From Acidimicrobiales bacterium (GTDB lineage Bacteria; Actinomycetota; Acidimicrobiia; Acidimicrobiales; SZUA-35), in contig JAHDCC010000027.1 in the NCBI GenBank assembly GCA_020630065.1, positions 1 to 42,533 on the forward strand: DNA of 42,533 bases, given 5' to 3'. Under the pieces are notes generated by a model, which saw only the letters and a list, made by a program, of their open reading frames with translations, was not told where the DNA came from and ran no database searches. This document shows, piece after piece, positions 1 to 8,866 of the stretch. Both the position numbers and the translations under genes were made by a program. Each line of letters begins with the position of its first letter. Within the stretch, counting starts at the first letter, position 1.

Positions 1-623
1 TCACCACGAACCGAATCTAGCTCCGTTCGCAGCCCGCCTAGTTCATTGTTGAGCGTGTCAACTTCACTCGCACGGTTTTGGGCGTCCTCAAGTTCTCCAC
101 GCAGGCTGGACGCTTCAGCTGCCTCGCCCTTAGCTACCTCAAGCTCGGCCTCTAACTGTTCAGAGCGTTCTCTCGCATCTCGAAGTTCAATACCTAGCGC
201 GTCTTTATCTTCGACCTGGCTCGACAACGAGGCAAGTTCGATGTCAAGCTCGTCAGCTCGTTCAGCCTTTGAGCGGAGAAGTACGATCTCGCCCTCTAGC
301 GAGTCAGCTGCGCTTGCCTTACTCCGAAGTTCGACCAATTCGGATTCGAGATCAGAGATCTGAGTCTCTAGCTGCGGCACCTTTCCAGATACCGATCGAG
401 CGCTTTCGAGCTCGGCCATTAATTTCTTAGACCTGTTCTTACTGGCCCGCAATTCGGTGACTTCGGTTCGAAGTTTACTCATCTCCTGGTCGGATTGACC
501 CTTGAGAGTCGATGAGTAGAGGCGGTGTTGCCGTTTCCACCACCACCATGCCAGAGCTGCTCCCATGAGGAAACACAGCAGCAAAAATAGAAGGCAAAGA
601 AAAAATAATGCCAATGCACCCAT
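1..623 (-). CDS. Membrane-anchored coiled-coil protein (C-terminus outside window)
   Basis: The minus strand is open from an ATG at 621-623 to the window edge, giving at least 207 codons without a stop. Residues about 3-25 form one hydrophobic segment, followed by four tryptophans and then basic residues (WWWWKR), as expected for an N-terminal anchor with a cytoplasmic stop. Everything after that is charged heptad-type sequence rich in Glu, Leu, Arg and Ser, with recurring ELxxLR-like units, so a long parallel coiled coil is expected. A GGGA-type ribosome site lies upstream. The gene follows the BON/OmpA gene by 78 bases on the same strand, so the two are probably cotranscribed and may act together at the envelope. 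No family is recognised and the function is unknown. The opposite strand is also open here, but that is a shadow of the repetitive coil. Confidence 0.72.
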   Translation of the reverse strand, partial: MGALALFFLCLLFLLLCFLMGAALAWWWWKRQHRLYSSTLKGQSDQEMSKLRTEVTELRASKNRSKKLMAELESARSVSGKVPQLETQISDLESELVELRSKASAADSLEGEIVLLRSKAERADELDIELASLSSQVEDKDALGIELRDARERSEQLEAELEVAKGEAAEASSLRGELEDAQNRASEVDTLNNELGGLRTELDSVRG

Positions 624-701
624 TTCAGATTCCCTTTCTTACAACACTAATAGTAGAAAAAATTGATATTTCTTCGTGGCGAGAGTTCGTGGACACCTGC
701 A

Positions 702-1697
702 TCACACCAACTCCCACTCGATGCGACGATTCTGTTGGCGATCTTCCGCTGACTCTTCGGGAGTTACCTTCAACTCCGATTCGCCACGGCCCTCAGCTTC
801 AAGCCGAGCTTCCTCGACTCCCCCAGTTCCGGTCAGATACTCGACGACTGCCTGGGCTCTCGCCTCACTCAGCAACTGGTTCTGTGTTTCGTCACCGTCG
901 CTGTCTGTGTGCCCGACAACTCTAAAGTTACCGGCGTCTGGGTTGGCGGCGATTAGTTGTGCTGCCTCGTCAAGGGTTACCTGAGACTCTGGCCTGATTG
1001 TTGCCTGGCCGGTATCGAACTCGATCGGCGCAAGTTCAAACAATGCGTTCAGGTCCTCCACTGTGTCTTCCTCGACAGTGTCTTCTTCGACAGGCTCTTC
1101 GGCCTCGTCAATCTGAACATCGTCTATGACAGTGAAACCATTCGCCGAAGCCACCGCAGTTGCTGCTGCAATCCAATCAGCTTTTTCGCCTTCGTCGGCG
1201 GCGAGCCCATTTACGGCAACTTCACCTGTTCCTTCAGCAACCGCATCGGAGTCGACTCTGACTTCATCGATGACCTCGCGGTCGGGTTCGAACTCTGTCC
1301 TTGCGGCCTCAACAAGCTGGTTTCGCTCATCATTGCTAGCAACGACTCCACTCAAAACCACCCTGCCGCTTTCGGCAGCGAGGACCACACTGGCAGGCGC
1401 TACCGCTTCTCCAGCCACTGGGGCTTCGGCTGAACCATCAACGATCGTGTCGACGTCGGCGGTCCATGCCACGTCGTCTCGCGCAACAAGTTCAGCTGCG
1501 TCGGCGTCTGCCTGGGAACTGAACCCGTCGATGGTTACGTTTCGGCCATTGACCGAAATCCGTTCGGCCGCGACACCTGTCGCAGAAGCGACGTTGTCTT
1601 TGATGATGCCCGAAATGAACATCGACATCATTAGCGCCTTTAGCCCTAGCAATAAAAGCAGTGGCAGAAACCACTTAAGCCTGGGGAATTTTTTCAT
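702..1697 (-). CDS. BON/OmpA-domain membrane protein, ArfA (OmpATb)-like
   Basis: This 331-residue protein has an N-terminal membrane segment (about residues 9-30). Two BON-like repeats follow (about 35-90 and 100-185), then an acidic linker of Glu/Asp/Thr/Val repeats. Residues about 220-331 are an OmpA-type peptidoglycan-binding domain, recognisable by IEFDTGQATIRPES, VVGHTDSDG, LSEARAQAVVEYL and QQNRRIEW. That order (anchor, BON, OmpA) matches mycobacterial ArfA/OmpATb, a cell-envelope protein tied to growth in acid. The likely role is anchoring the membrane to peptidoglycan; a pore or ammonia-related role is not shown by sequence. The ATG start has a GGGAG site nine bases upstream. The gene leads a probable two-gene operon with the downstream coiled-coil protein. 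A second OmpA-domain protein lies at 18,571. Confidence 0.85.
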   Translation of the reverse strand: MKKFPRLKWFLPLLLLLGLKALMMSMFISGIIKDNVASATGVAAERISVNGRNVTIDGFSSQADADAAELVARDDVAWTADVDTIVDGSAEAPVAGEAVAPASVVLAAESGRVVLSGVVASNDERNQLVEAARTEFEPDREVIDEVRVDSDAVAEGTGEVAVNGLAADEGEKADWIAAATAVASANGFTVIDDVQIDEAEEPVEEDTVEEDTVEDLNALFELAPIEFDTGQATIRPESQVTLDEAAQLIAANPDAGNFRVVGHTDSDGDETQNQLLSEARAQAVVEYLTGTGGVEEARLEAEGRGESELKVTPEESAEDRQQNRRIEWELV

Positions 1698-2070
1698 AGA
1701 AGTGCTCCCACTAAATTTGTCTGATCAGCACCAACTCGATGGCAACGCATACAAGAAAGTTATGCAGGTGATACCGGGTCATTGGCGAATCAGGTTTGTC
1801 TGATTTGCCTATGTCACTGCGCCGCCCTGGTTACTGCCAAAACCTTGATCAACATGCTAGCACTTCAATGATCACCGAAGAAAGGGTATGTTGTCAGAAA
1901 GTGGCGTCTGTAATTGGGATAACACAATGGAAGCTGTTGTTGGAATGAGTCGAACCAAATTCTCGACGCAGAAGCCCCACTTGTAACAGAATCGTTCGCG
2001 ACTTTCTTGTCAGTTTCGAAGTAAGAACTCCAAACTCCCAGGGTTGAAGTGACCTTGTTGTTTGTCTCAT
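1698..2070. other. Intergenic region
   Basis: About 370 bases separate the OmpA gene start from the Bax-inhibitor gene terminator. The region must hold the promoter of the minus-strand OmpA operon. I see no convincing coding sequence, RNA gene, repeat or strong -35/-10 pair; the short open frames have no ribosome site or family resemblance. Confidence 0.5.
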
Positions 2071-2111
2071 AGAAAAACGACGACAGCCCAAACCTTGTGG
2101 TTGGGCCGTCG
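2071..2111 (-). terminator. Rho-independent terminator of the Bax-inhibitor gene
   Basis: A hairpin is formed by CGAC-A-GCCCAA (2081-2091) and TTGGGC-C-GTCG (2101-2111), with one internal A/C mismatch. Read on the minus strand it is followed by five T residues (2073-2077). It lies about 30 bases beyond the stop codon of the 2143-2853 gene, the right position and orientation to end that transcript. Confidence 0.75.
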
Positions 2112-2142
2112 AACGGAAACTATTTACATGCCGATGTCGCTG

Positions 2143-2853
2143 TTAGTCGCGGAACGAACTTACTATTCGCAGCACGTACCAGAACATAAGCATGAGCGAG
2201 GCGAACAACGCAACGGACGCACCCACGTATGCTCCTGCCGGATACTGCTTCACGATTTGTTGAGTCTTGTAGAGAATCATGGCTCCAGCCAATGCCACCA
2301 TAAGAACAGAGAACAACAAACCAAGATTGAACCCGATGAAGATAGAGATGCCGATCGCCACCATCGCGGCGATACCGCCCCACATGATAATCGGGCGAAG
2401 GAACGAGAAGTCTTTACGGGAGGTGTAGGCGACAACCGACAGGACCCCAAATCCAAGAAGGGTAATTACGGCCGACCATCCAACAGTGCCTACCGCTCCT
2501 TCTGATTGGAATATGATGTAGAGGAACGGCGCGAAGATGACGGCTTGAAGGGCTGCCTCACCAAATAGTCCTGCGTATTGAAGACTCGTATTGTTGAGGT
2601 TGTGGGCCGACTGCGACGCGATTGTGCTTCCGAGCCCGACACCTAGAAGAAGCCCTATCCACGCGAATCTACTTCCTCCGAAGAAGAAGTCCGCCATCGC
2701 CTCAGCGATGCCAGTGGCGAACAGAACGTATTCAATTGCAACAAATGCAACTATCGCCAACCCGATGTGTTGATACACGCGGGTAATGAACTGGGCTCGG
2801 GTGTCTTCATCACTATGAATTACGGGGATTGAGACAGCTTGTGCATAGGCCAT
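2143..2853 (-). CDS. Bax inhibitor-1/YccA family membrane protein
   Basis: This 236-residue protein consists almost entirely of seven closely spaced hydrophobic helices, the size and layout of the BI-1/YccA/TMBIM family. The first helix follows a short N-terminal segment with a conserved-looking FITRVYQHIGLAIV, and the C-terminus ends in charged residues (SSFRD). Bacterial members such as YetJ are pH-sensitive calcium leak channels, and E. coli YccA modulates FtsH. Which role applies here cannot be read from sequence. The gene is monocistronic, with its own terminator, and is transcribed divergently from the Fur-family gene at 3027. Confidence 0.88.
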   Translation of the reverse strand: MAYAQAVSIPVIHSDEDTRAQFITRVYQHIGLAIVAFVAIEYVLFATGIAEAMADFFFGGSRFAWIGLLLGVGLGSTIASQSAHNLNNTSLQYAGLFGEAALQAVIFAPFLYIIFQSEGAVGTVGWSAVITLLGFGVLSVVAYTSRKDFSFLRPIIMWGGIAAMVAIGISIFIGFNLGLLFSVLMVALAGAMILYKTQQIVKQYPAGAYVGASVALFASLMLMFWYVLRIVSSFRD

Positions 2854-3026
2854 ATAGGTTTAGCCCTTTCTTAAAAGCCGGATACCTTCTCATTTTGGCA
2901 TGGATTGGGGCTATTCAGACAAATCGACACCATGACGAAGTAAACAGAGAAGGTACTCTTCCGAAACCAAATGATCAAAACAGACCTATTCCCACGTATT
3001 CTCGATGCTAAGATGAGAACTTCTCC

Positions 3027-3500
3027 ATGACCATTGACGAAACAACAGCAGCCGAGACCGCCCAGAATATTGATGTTCACCAGCTTGCGGCTAGCCGACT
3101 TGCGGTCACAGACCAGCGCTACACCAAGACAAGGCGCACGATTGTTGATGCGTTACATGCAAGTGAGGGGCCGTTAACTATCGCAGGAATCCTAGTGTTT
3201 TCTGATGAGCTTGCCCAGAGCTCGACCTACAGGAACCTGGCGGTACTCGAAGAGGCGGCAGTGGTTCAACGAATTGTTGTGTCCGACGACTTTGCCCGCT
3301 TTGAACTCACCGAGGACGTAACCGGCTACCACCACCATCACTTAATCTGTGAAGGCTGCGGGGCAATAATAGATATCAATCTGCCCAGGTCGCTTGAACA
3401 ACAGCTTGACAAGGCCCTGTCTGACCAGGCCCGAAACGTCGACTTCACGGGAACCCATCACCGGGTTGATCTGGTAGGTCTCTGCTCAGATTGCCACTAG
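3027..3500 (+). CDS. Fur-family metal-dependent transcriptional regulator
   Basis: The product is 157 residues. A winged-helix DNA-binding region (about residues 30-95) contains TKTRRTIVDALH and the SSTYRNLAVLEEA recognition region typical of Fur/Zur/PerR. It is followed by the dimerisation domain with HHHHLICEGCG and the C-terminal GLCSDCH, giving the two CxxC pairs that hold structural zinc. The histidine cluster before the first CxxC is the family's metal-sensing region. Fur, Zur and related subgroups cannot be separated by eye; the Zur-like reading is slightly favoured by the His-rich motif and absence of an iron-uptake neighbour. Typical 19-bp Fur or Zur boxes were not obvious in the 173-base divergent region. 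The start lacks a strong ribosome site, so an internal start is possible. Confidence 0.88.
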   Translation: MTIDETTAAETAQNIDVHQLAASRLAVTDQRYTKTRRTIVDALHASEGPLTIAGILVFSDELAQSSTYRNLAVLEEAAVVQRIVVSDDFARFELTEDVTGYHHHHLICEGCGAIIDINLPRSLEQQLDKALSDQARNVDFTGTHHRVDLVGLCSDCH

Positions 3501-3508
3501 TCGCTGGT

Positions 3509-4183
3509 TTAAAAAGCCGAACTTGGAAGGTCTGTTTGTCCTTCAGCTATGCCATCGACTATCACCGTCGCCACATGTTGTGGACTCATACCGGTCGGGA
3601 ATTTTGGAGCGGACCCGGCAAGAGCACGATCGGCTAAACCGGTTTCGGTGTGACCGGGTCGTGCATTGAGAACCTGGATTTTGGATCGACGGGCCTCTCT
3701 GCGGAATCCATCGTCCCACGCTTTCAGCGCCGCTTTTGATGCCCCGTAAGCCGCCATGTTCGGAAGGTTCTGTTCGGCTATGACACCTGAAATGTTGGCG
3801 ATAAGGCCACCCGGTCGAAGGTGGTTTAGAGCAGCTTTAGCAACAAAGATCGGGACGAACGTGTTAGTGAGGAAAAGCTCTTCGAGAACGTCTACTTCAA
3901 GCTCTGCTGCCGGGCCGAAGGCGACGACACCAACGGCGTTGACCACGATGTCGAGGCCGCCGTGAGCGTCTATTGCGGTCTGCATCGCTTTACTTGCAGC
4001 TTCTGGGTAGCGCAGATCCGCCTCGATACGGGGACCTTCGGCGTCCACGTCGGCGAGGCGAGAAAACCGACGGCCTACCAGAGAGACGTTAGCACCACGG
4101 GCGGCGAGCTGTTCGGTGATAGGACGACCGAGGCCGCCGCTCGCTCCGAAAATCAGACATGACGATGAAGATATATCAACCAT
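3509..4183 (-). CDS. Short-chain dehydrogenase/reductase (classical SDR)
   Basis: This 224-residue classical SDR has the cofactor motif GASGGLG near residue 14, the NAVG motif in the middle, the catalytic serine region NISGV and the catalytic YGASK (Tyr-x3-Lys), followed by the RPGHTETG loop. An Arg pair after the second strand (VGRRFSR) suggests NADP(H) rather than NAD(H). The substrate is not predictable. The protein is slightly short for the family (about 250). The gene converges on the Fur-family gene with only 8 bases between stop codons, so the two are not an operon. No terminator is evident between them. Confidence 0.87.
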   Translation of the reverse strand: MVDISSSSCLIFGASGGLGRPITEQLAARGANVSLVGRRFSRLADVDAEGPRIEADLRYPEAASKAMQTAIDAHGGLDIVVNAVGVVAFGPAAELEVDVLEELFLTNTFVPIFVAKAALNHLRPGGLIANISGVIAEQNLPNMAAYGASKAALKAWDDGFRREARRSKIQVLNARPGHTETGLADRALAGSAPKFPTGMSPQHVATVIVDGIAEGQTDLPSSAF

Positions 4184-4326
4184 TACTGTTATTGGTAGTC
4201 GAAGTTGGCAGTCAAGTCATAGTCGAACGGGAAACTTTTCTTGTCACCACGGTCTAACTCCGGTCCCCCAATGATGTAGACGGAGCAAGTCTCTGCGGTG
4301 TGAAACGGCTTGTGTAGTCGCTGACA

Positions 4327-4365
4327 CGCAAAAGGCCGCAGGGTCCAACGACTCCCTGCGGCCTT
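4327..4365 (-). terminator. Rho-independent terminator of the nitrate-type ABC operon
   Basis: A perfect 12-base inverted repeat is present: AAGGCCGCAGGG at 4332-4343 and CCCTGCGGCCTT at 4354-4365, with a 10-base loop. In minus-strand reading the stem is followed by a short T run. It lies about 20 bases past the stop codon of the double-ATPase gene and closes the three-gene ABC operon. Confidence 0.85.
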
Positions 4366-4386
4366 GTCCTTGTAGGGCTTGGTGCC

Positions 4387-6111
4387 CTATTCTCCGTGCG
4401 CTCCGTGTTCGTATTCTTCGAGGAACTGCAGAACCTGTTGCCGATAATCATAGAATTTCGGATCTTCAAGCACTGCTTTACGATCACGAGGTCTTGGGAG
4501 ATCAACCTCGAGAACCTTTCCAATTCGAGCATCAGGACCGTTGGTCATCATCACCACTCGATCAGCTAACAAGATCGCTTCGTCAACATCGTGGGTGACA
4601 CAAACCGTCGTTACCTTGGTTCGGTTCCAAACCTCGATCAACACGTCTTGCAGGTCCCAACGGGTCAAGCTATCGAGCATGCCAAACGGTTCATCAAGCA
4701 ACAGTAGTTTCGGGCTTAGAGCGAAAGCCCTTGCAAGACCAACTCGCTGCTTCATGCCGTTCGACATTTCGCCAGCTCGCTTATCCATCGCGTCACCCAA
4801 ACCAACTCGGTTCAGGTAATACTCGACGACTTCCTCACGTTCCTTTTTTGAGGCCTTCGGGTAGACACGGTCCACGCCGAGCGCCACGTTCTGCTTGGCC
4901 GATAACCACGGCATAATCGACGGGGCCTGGAACACTACTGCTTTGTCGGGGCCTGCGACGTCGATTTCTCTACCGTCGAGAACGATACCCCCATCGGTGA
5001 TTTCGTTGAGTCCGGCCGCCATTGTCAGGACGGTAGATTTACCGCAACCTGAATGGCCGATCAACGATATGAAGTCGCCTTTGTCCATCAAAAGGTTGAT
5101 GTCATCAACTACTGTCAGCGGCCCATCCGGGGTTGGGTAGACCTTCTTCAAGTTGAAGAACTCTAGGTAACGCCGCTGATTTCTAGAAGACGAAGCTTCG
5201 ACGTACGCTTTAGGCAACAAGTCAACCGGTTTAACGTCGGGCAGTTCGGTTTGTCCGGTTAAGTCAATGGTCGGCTTTTCTTTGTTGAGGCGATCCAGGT
5301 ACTCAACGATCTCCCGCCGAAGTTCCTGATAGCCAGGATCTTGGTTCATGGCAGTTCGATCTCGAGGACGATCGATAGCAACGTCGAAGACGCGACCTAT
5401 CTTAGCTGCTGGCCCCTGCTCGAGAATTGCAACTCGGTCCGCCAACAATAACGCCTCATCGACGTCGTTAGTGATCAACAGAATTGTTCTTTTCTCCTGG
5501 CCACGAATCCGTTCGATCTCGTCTTGGAGTTTGGCTCGGGTCAACGCATCAAGTGCAGACAGCGGTTCGTCGAGCAGAAGAATTTCTGGTTTGATCGACA
5601 GCGCCCGGGCGACGTTGACTCGTTGCCGCATACCGCCCGAAAGCTCCGACGGTTTACGATCTTTGGCATGGCCAAGACCGACTAGTTCAAGGGTTTCGTC
5701 TACTCGTTGTTGCCGTTCCGCTTTAGGCATGTCCTTCAATACGGAGTCGACTGCCAGCGCCACATTTTGTTCAGCAGTCAGCCACGGCATCAGAGAGTAA
5801 CTTTGGAAAACCACTCCCCGATCAGGGCCTGGACCCGTGCTGGGTTCACCCCGAACAAGAATTTCACCTTCATCTACTTCGATGAGGCCGGCGATGGCTG
5901 ATACCAACGTGGTTTTACCTGAGCCGGAGAATCCTAGAACAGCGACAAACTCTCCGTCGGCTACTTCAAGGTCCAGGTCGTCGAGGACGCTGGTGACGAC
6001 ACCGTTTTGGTCTGTGTAGCTTTTTGATATGCCTCGTAGCGACAGAATTGGATTGTCAACAGTTGAGCTCGGTGTTTCTTCGGTTATGTCGAGAGTAGTC
6101 ATGTTAGACAC
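4387..6111 (-). CDS. Nitrate-type ABC transporter, two fused ATPase domains
   Basis: This 574-residue protein carries two complete ABC ATPases in tandem. The first (about 20-255) has Walker A GFSGSGKTT, signature LSGGMRQRVN and Walker B EILLLDEP. The second (about 315-545) has GHSGCGKST, signature MSNGMKQRVG and KLLLLDEP. Each is followed by the short tail (DR...DP.(Y/F)..(L/Y)R) seen in the NrtC/NrtD/CmpC/CmpD subfamily. In cyanobacteria these are separate NrtC and NrtD subunits; here they are one chain, without the substrate-binding extension of NrtC. The H-switch of the first domain is Asn (LLITNDVDEA), whereas the second has His (VCVTHDVDEA), so the two sites are probably asymmetric. The start overlaps the permease gene by 8 bases. 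The substrate is probably nitrate, nitrite or a similar anion. Confidence 0.88.
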   Translation of the reverse strand: MSNMTTLDITEETPSSTVDNPILSLRGISKSYTDQNGVVTSVLDDLDLEVADGEFVAVLGFSGSGKTTLVSAIAGLIEVDEGEILVRGEPSTGPGPDRGVVFQSYSLMPWLTAEQNVALAVDSVLKDMPKAERQQRVDETLELVGLGHAKDRKPSELSGGMRQRVNVARALSIKPEILLLDEPLSALDALTRAKLQDEIERIRGQEKRTILLITNDVDEALLLADRVAILEQGPAAKIGRVFDVAIDRPRDRTAMNQDPGYQELRREIVEYLDRLNKEKPTIDLTGQTELPDVKPVDLLPKAYVEASSSRNQRRYLEFFNLKKVYPTPDGPLTVVDDINLLMDKGDFISLIGHSGCGKSTVLTMAAGLNEITDGGIVLDGREIDVAGPDKAVVFQAPSIMPWLSAKQNVALGVDRVYPKASKKEREEVVEYYLNRVGLGDAMDKRAGEMSNGMKQRVGLARAFALSPKLLLLDEPFGMLDSLTRWDLQDVLIEVWNRTKVTTVCVTHDVDEAILLADRVVMMTNGPDARIGKVLEVDLPRPRDRKAVLEDPKFYDYRQQVLQFLEEYEHGAHGE

Positions 6112-7147
6112 CTTGGCTAGCTCGGACGAATTTCTCTGCTACACCCATCAATCGGTCAAGAATGAAACCGATGAATCCGATCACGAATACAGAGAACATG
6201 ATGCGGGCAATCGATTCTGAGCTTCCGCCCTGGAATTCATCCCACACGAACTTTCCAAGACCGGGGTTTTGGGCGAGAAGTTCGGCTGCGATAAGAACCA
6301 TCCAACCAATACCGAGCGAGATCCGCATTCCGGTGAAGATGTATGGAAGCGCCGAAGGCAATATGAGCTGACGTAGTTTTTGGATAGGTGTAAGACGGAG
6401 CACTTCACCTACGTTCAGCAGGTCTTTGTCCACCGATTGAGCACCAACCGCAGTGTTGAGCAGCGTGGGCCACAGCGAGCAGAGCGTTACCACCATCGCG
6501 GCGTTAATGAAACTCTTAGCTAGGAACGGGTCGTCTCCGGTGACTACAGCCGAAACGATGTACGTTACGATCGGCAACCAAGCTACGGGGCTGACCGGGC
6601 GAAAGATCTGTACTAGCGGATTAATCGCTCTTTGGAATGTGTCTGACAAACCACTTAACAGCCCGACGGGAACAGCGATGAGGGTGGCGATAAGAAACCC
6701 GAATCCTACTGTGCGGAGCGAAGTGAGAATCTGATCTAAGAAGGTTGGCGGCCCCGTGTAGATGGTTCCCGCCGGAGCTGTCCGAACAAATTCGGCTTTT
6801 GCCTCATTCGATGCCTGGTACTCATCGTACAGATCACCGCCAGCTTGTAGCACCTCTACCGGACCAGGCAACTCCCCTAAAGAAGTTTCAACCCGTGGAG
6901 CCAGAACCGCCCACAGCACAAGAAACACCACAATACCAAGGACTGGCGGCCAAAAAGCCTTCAAAAAGTTCTTCGGCGTGTCTTTGGTTGGTTTTTTACT
7001 CTCGATAAATCGCTGAACGAAGTTGGGTTTCGACTCGGGAGCCTCGTCGCTCTCGGGTTCGACTTCATCAAACGACGGGGATATTCCCACCGATTCATCT
7101 GCGATTTCTTCGGGCACTGTTTCGAGTGACATGGTGTTCTTCCTCAC
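6104..7147 (-). CDS. nrtB: Nitrate-type ABC transporter permease (NrtB-like)
   Basis: The product is 347 residues. A long charged cytoplasmic N-terminus (about 1-65, rich in Glu, Pro and Ser) precedes a hydrophobic anchor, then a periplasmic stretch, then the five-helix binding-protein-dependent permease core. The core contains the coupling-helix region LNVGEVLRLTPIQKLRQL and the GLGKFVWDEFQ loop typical of NrtB/SsuC/TauC permeases. The cytoplasmic N-terminus is longer than usual for the family. It lies between the binding-protein gene (45 bases upstream) and the double ATPase (8-base overlap), so all three form one transporter operon. Confidence 0.87.
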   Translation of the reverse strand: MRKNTMSLETVPEEIADESVGISPSFDEVEPESDEAPESKPNFVQRFIESKKPTKDTPKNFLKAFWPPVLGIVVFLVLWAVLAPRVETSLGELPGPVEVLQAGGDLYDEYQASNEAKAEFVRTAPAGTIYTGPPTFLDQILTSLRTVGFGFLIATLIAVPVGLLSGLSDTFQRAINPLVQIFRPVSPVAWLPIVTYIVSAVVTGDDPFLAKSFINAAMVVTLCSLWPTLLNTAVGAQSVDKDLLNVGEVLRLTPIQKLRQLILPSALPYIFTGMRISLGIGWMVLIAAELLAQNPGLGKFVWDEFQGGSSESIARIMFSVFVIGFIGFILDRLMGVAEKFVRASQGV

Positions 7148-7192
7148 TAATTTGGGTCGTTGGGTCCGGTAGAGGTTTACTACGTGGCTTGG

Positions 7193-8638
7193 TTAGCCCT
7201 GAATGCCTTGGGCGGTTACGGTCTGTCCTTCTTGAAGGCCGACGTCGAATTTCGCAAGGTATTCGTTTGGCTTCGAGCCGTCGAACACGATGCCGTCGAT
7301 GAACCCGTCTTGTTCGCCTTTGAAGCCGTCGGTGTCAGGAACGTCGGCTGCCTCGATTACTCCGTCTTCGACAAGAGAGTCGGCGGCGATCTTGTACAGG
7401 TCGGGACGGTAAACAGATTCGGCCGTGGTTACGTACCATTCGTCGGTTTGGTCTTCAGGAATTTGTCCCCATCGACGCATTTGACTCAGGTACCAGATGC
7501 AGTCTGAATAGAACGGATAGCCTGCGAATTCCCGGAAGAAAATGTTGAAGTCTGGGGCGTCACGAGTGTCGCCTTCTTCGAACGTGAACTTACCGGTCAT
7601 AGAAGCGGCGATTACTTCAGCGTCTGCGCCAACGTAGTTAGGCTTGGCGAGAATCTCTACCGCTTCTTCGCGGTTGCCGTTGTCGTCGGCGTCCAGCCAT
7701 TGCTGAGCTTTAATGATCGCTCGGAGTAGTGCCTTGGTGGTCTCGGGGTTGGTTTCAGCAAAGTCTTTACGAAGACCAAAGACCTTCTCTGGGTTGAGAC
7801 GCCAGATCTGATCGTCGGTTACGACCGGTACACCGATCTTCTTTTGTACCGCTGCCTGGTTCCACGGTTCACCAACACAGTAACCTTCGATGGTTCCGGC
7901 TTCCATGGTGGCTGGCATCTGAGGAGGCGGTGTGACCGACAGCGGGATTTCAGCATCGATGGTGCCGTCCACGTCGTTGTAGCCGGTGTAGTAGCCGGGG
8001 ATGATTCCGCCAGCGGCAAGCCAGTAGCGGAATTCGTAGTTGTGGGTAGATACTGGGAAGACCATTCCCATGTTCAGAGGTTTACCTTCGCTCTTGAACT
8101 GTTCTACTACAGGTCGTAGAGCTTCAGCAGAAATTGGGTGTTCTGGATTACCGTCAGCGTTTTTAGGTAGATCATCAACAATCATGTCCCACACTTTGTT
8201 GGACAATGTGATGGCGTTACCGTTTAGGTCTAGACTCAACGGTGCGATAAGTTCGGCTTCGGTACCGTAACCAATGGTGGCCGCTATGGGCTGACCTGCC
8301 AGCATATGTGCGCCGTCGAGCTGGCCGTCGATGACACCATCGAGAAGAACTTTCCAGTTGGCCTGAGCTTCAAGCTCAACACCGAGGCCTTCCTCTGCGA
8401 AGTAGCCCTTCTCTTTAGCGATGGCTAGAGGAGCCATATCGGTAAGTTTGATGAAACCAAACTTTAGGTTTGCTTTCTCAAGGTTGCCAGATCCACTCGA
8501 GCCTGATTCGCTAGAGGCGCTTCCGTCTCCTTCGGCTACGGTCTCTCCTCCGCAAGCCGACAGGAAAGCTGCTCCGGCAGAAGCTGCGATGCCGCCAAGA
8601 ATAAGTTCACGCCGTGAAATGTTTGTTGGTTTATCCAT
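7193..8638 (-). CDS. nrtA: Nitrate/bicarbonate-type ABC substrate-binding lipoprotein (NrtA/CmpA family)
   Basis: This 481-residue solute-binding protein has a twin-arginine motif (SRREL) at residues 9-13, a hydrophobic h-region and a lipobox ending in LSAC, so it is probably exported folded by Tat and lipidated. A Ser/Gly-rich linker follows, then the NrtA/CmpA-type fold ([23 protein letters not shown], split here as about residues 58-80; [19 protein letters not shown]). Length and motifs fit NrtA/CmpA/NrtT proteins that bind nitrate, nitrite or bicarbonate. The choice among these depends on pocket residues I cannot align reliably by eye. It is the first gene of the operon, and the 228-base region upstream should contain its regulation. 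Confidence 0.87.
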   Translation of the reverse strand: MDKPTNISRRELILGGIAASAGAAFLSACGGETVAEGDGSASSESGSSGSGNLEKANLKFGFIKLTDMAPLAIAKEKGYFAEEGLGVELEAQANWKVLLDGVIDGQLDGAHMLAGQPIAATIGYGTEAELIAPLSLDLNGNAITLSNKVWDMIVDDLPKNADGNPEHPISAEALRPVVEQFKSEGKPLNMGMVFPVSTHNYEFRYWLAAGGIIPGYYTGYNDVDGTIDAEIPLSVTPPPQMPATMEAGTIEGYCVGEPWNQAAVQKKIGVPVVTDDQIWRLNPEKVFGLRKDFAETNPETTKALLRAIIKAQQWLDADDNGNREEAVEILAKPNYVGADAEVIAASMTGKFTFEEGDTRDAPDFNIFFREFAGYPFYSDCIWYLSQMRRWGQIPEDQTDEWYVTTAESVYRPDLYKIAADSLVEDGVIEAADVPDTDGFKGEQDGFIDGIVFDGSKPNEYLAKFDVGLQEGQTVTAQGIQG

Positions 8639-8866
8639 AGGGACTTAGTCAATCCAACGGATGTTTCGACGCTGTAGGTCTTGTGTGAACACGAGAGCAA
8701 GCTAACCTCACGTGAGCGATGTGGCTCTGTAAGGTTTGAGTAATAGACGGGTCATCTAACCGTCGCCAGACAGCTTGAATAGTGGATTTGCACGCTTACG
8801 ATAACCGCGCCTCAGTTCACCCATGTGACGGTTGATACGCCTAATGTTCGTCTGTGACGGGCGACT
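8639..8866. promoter_or_regulatory. Upstream region of the nitrate-type ABC operon
   Basis: These 228 bases lie between the nrtA-like start and the stop of the Nei-type gene and must contain the operon promoter. A short CACGTG palindrome sits at about 8710-8715 (within CTCACGTGAG, a 10-base perfect dyad). I could not identify a convincing GlnR-type box or a riboswitch. Confidence 0.35.

Noticed and set aside
46..363. Long plus-strand open frame rich in serine
   Set aside because: It is the opposite strand of a well-coded coiled-coil gene with a membrane anchor, start codon and ribosome site on the minus strand; the Ser-rich translation is what reversed Glu/Leu/Arg coil codons give.
2854..3026. 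Possible Fur or Zur box between the Bax-inhibitor and Fur-family genes
   Set aside because: No 19-base dyad close to known Fur or Zur consensus could be found by eye; autoregulation is plausible but not supported.
8639..8866. Possible GlnR site upstream of the nitrate-type operon
   Set aside because: Several GTnAC-like half sites occur, but none at the required spacing with the second half; left as an unassigned regulatory region.
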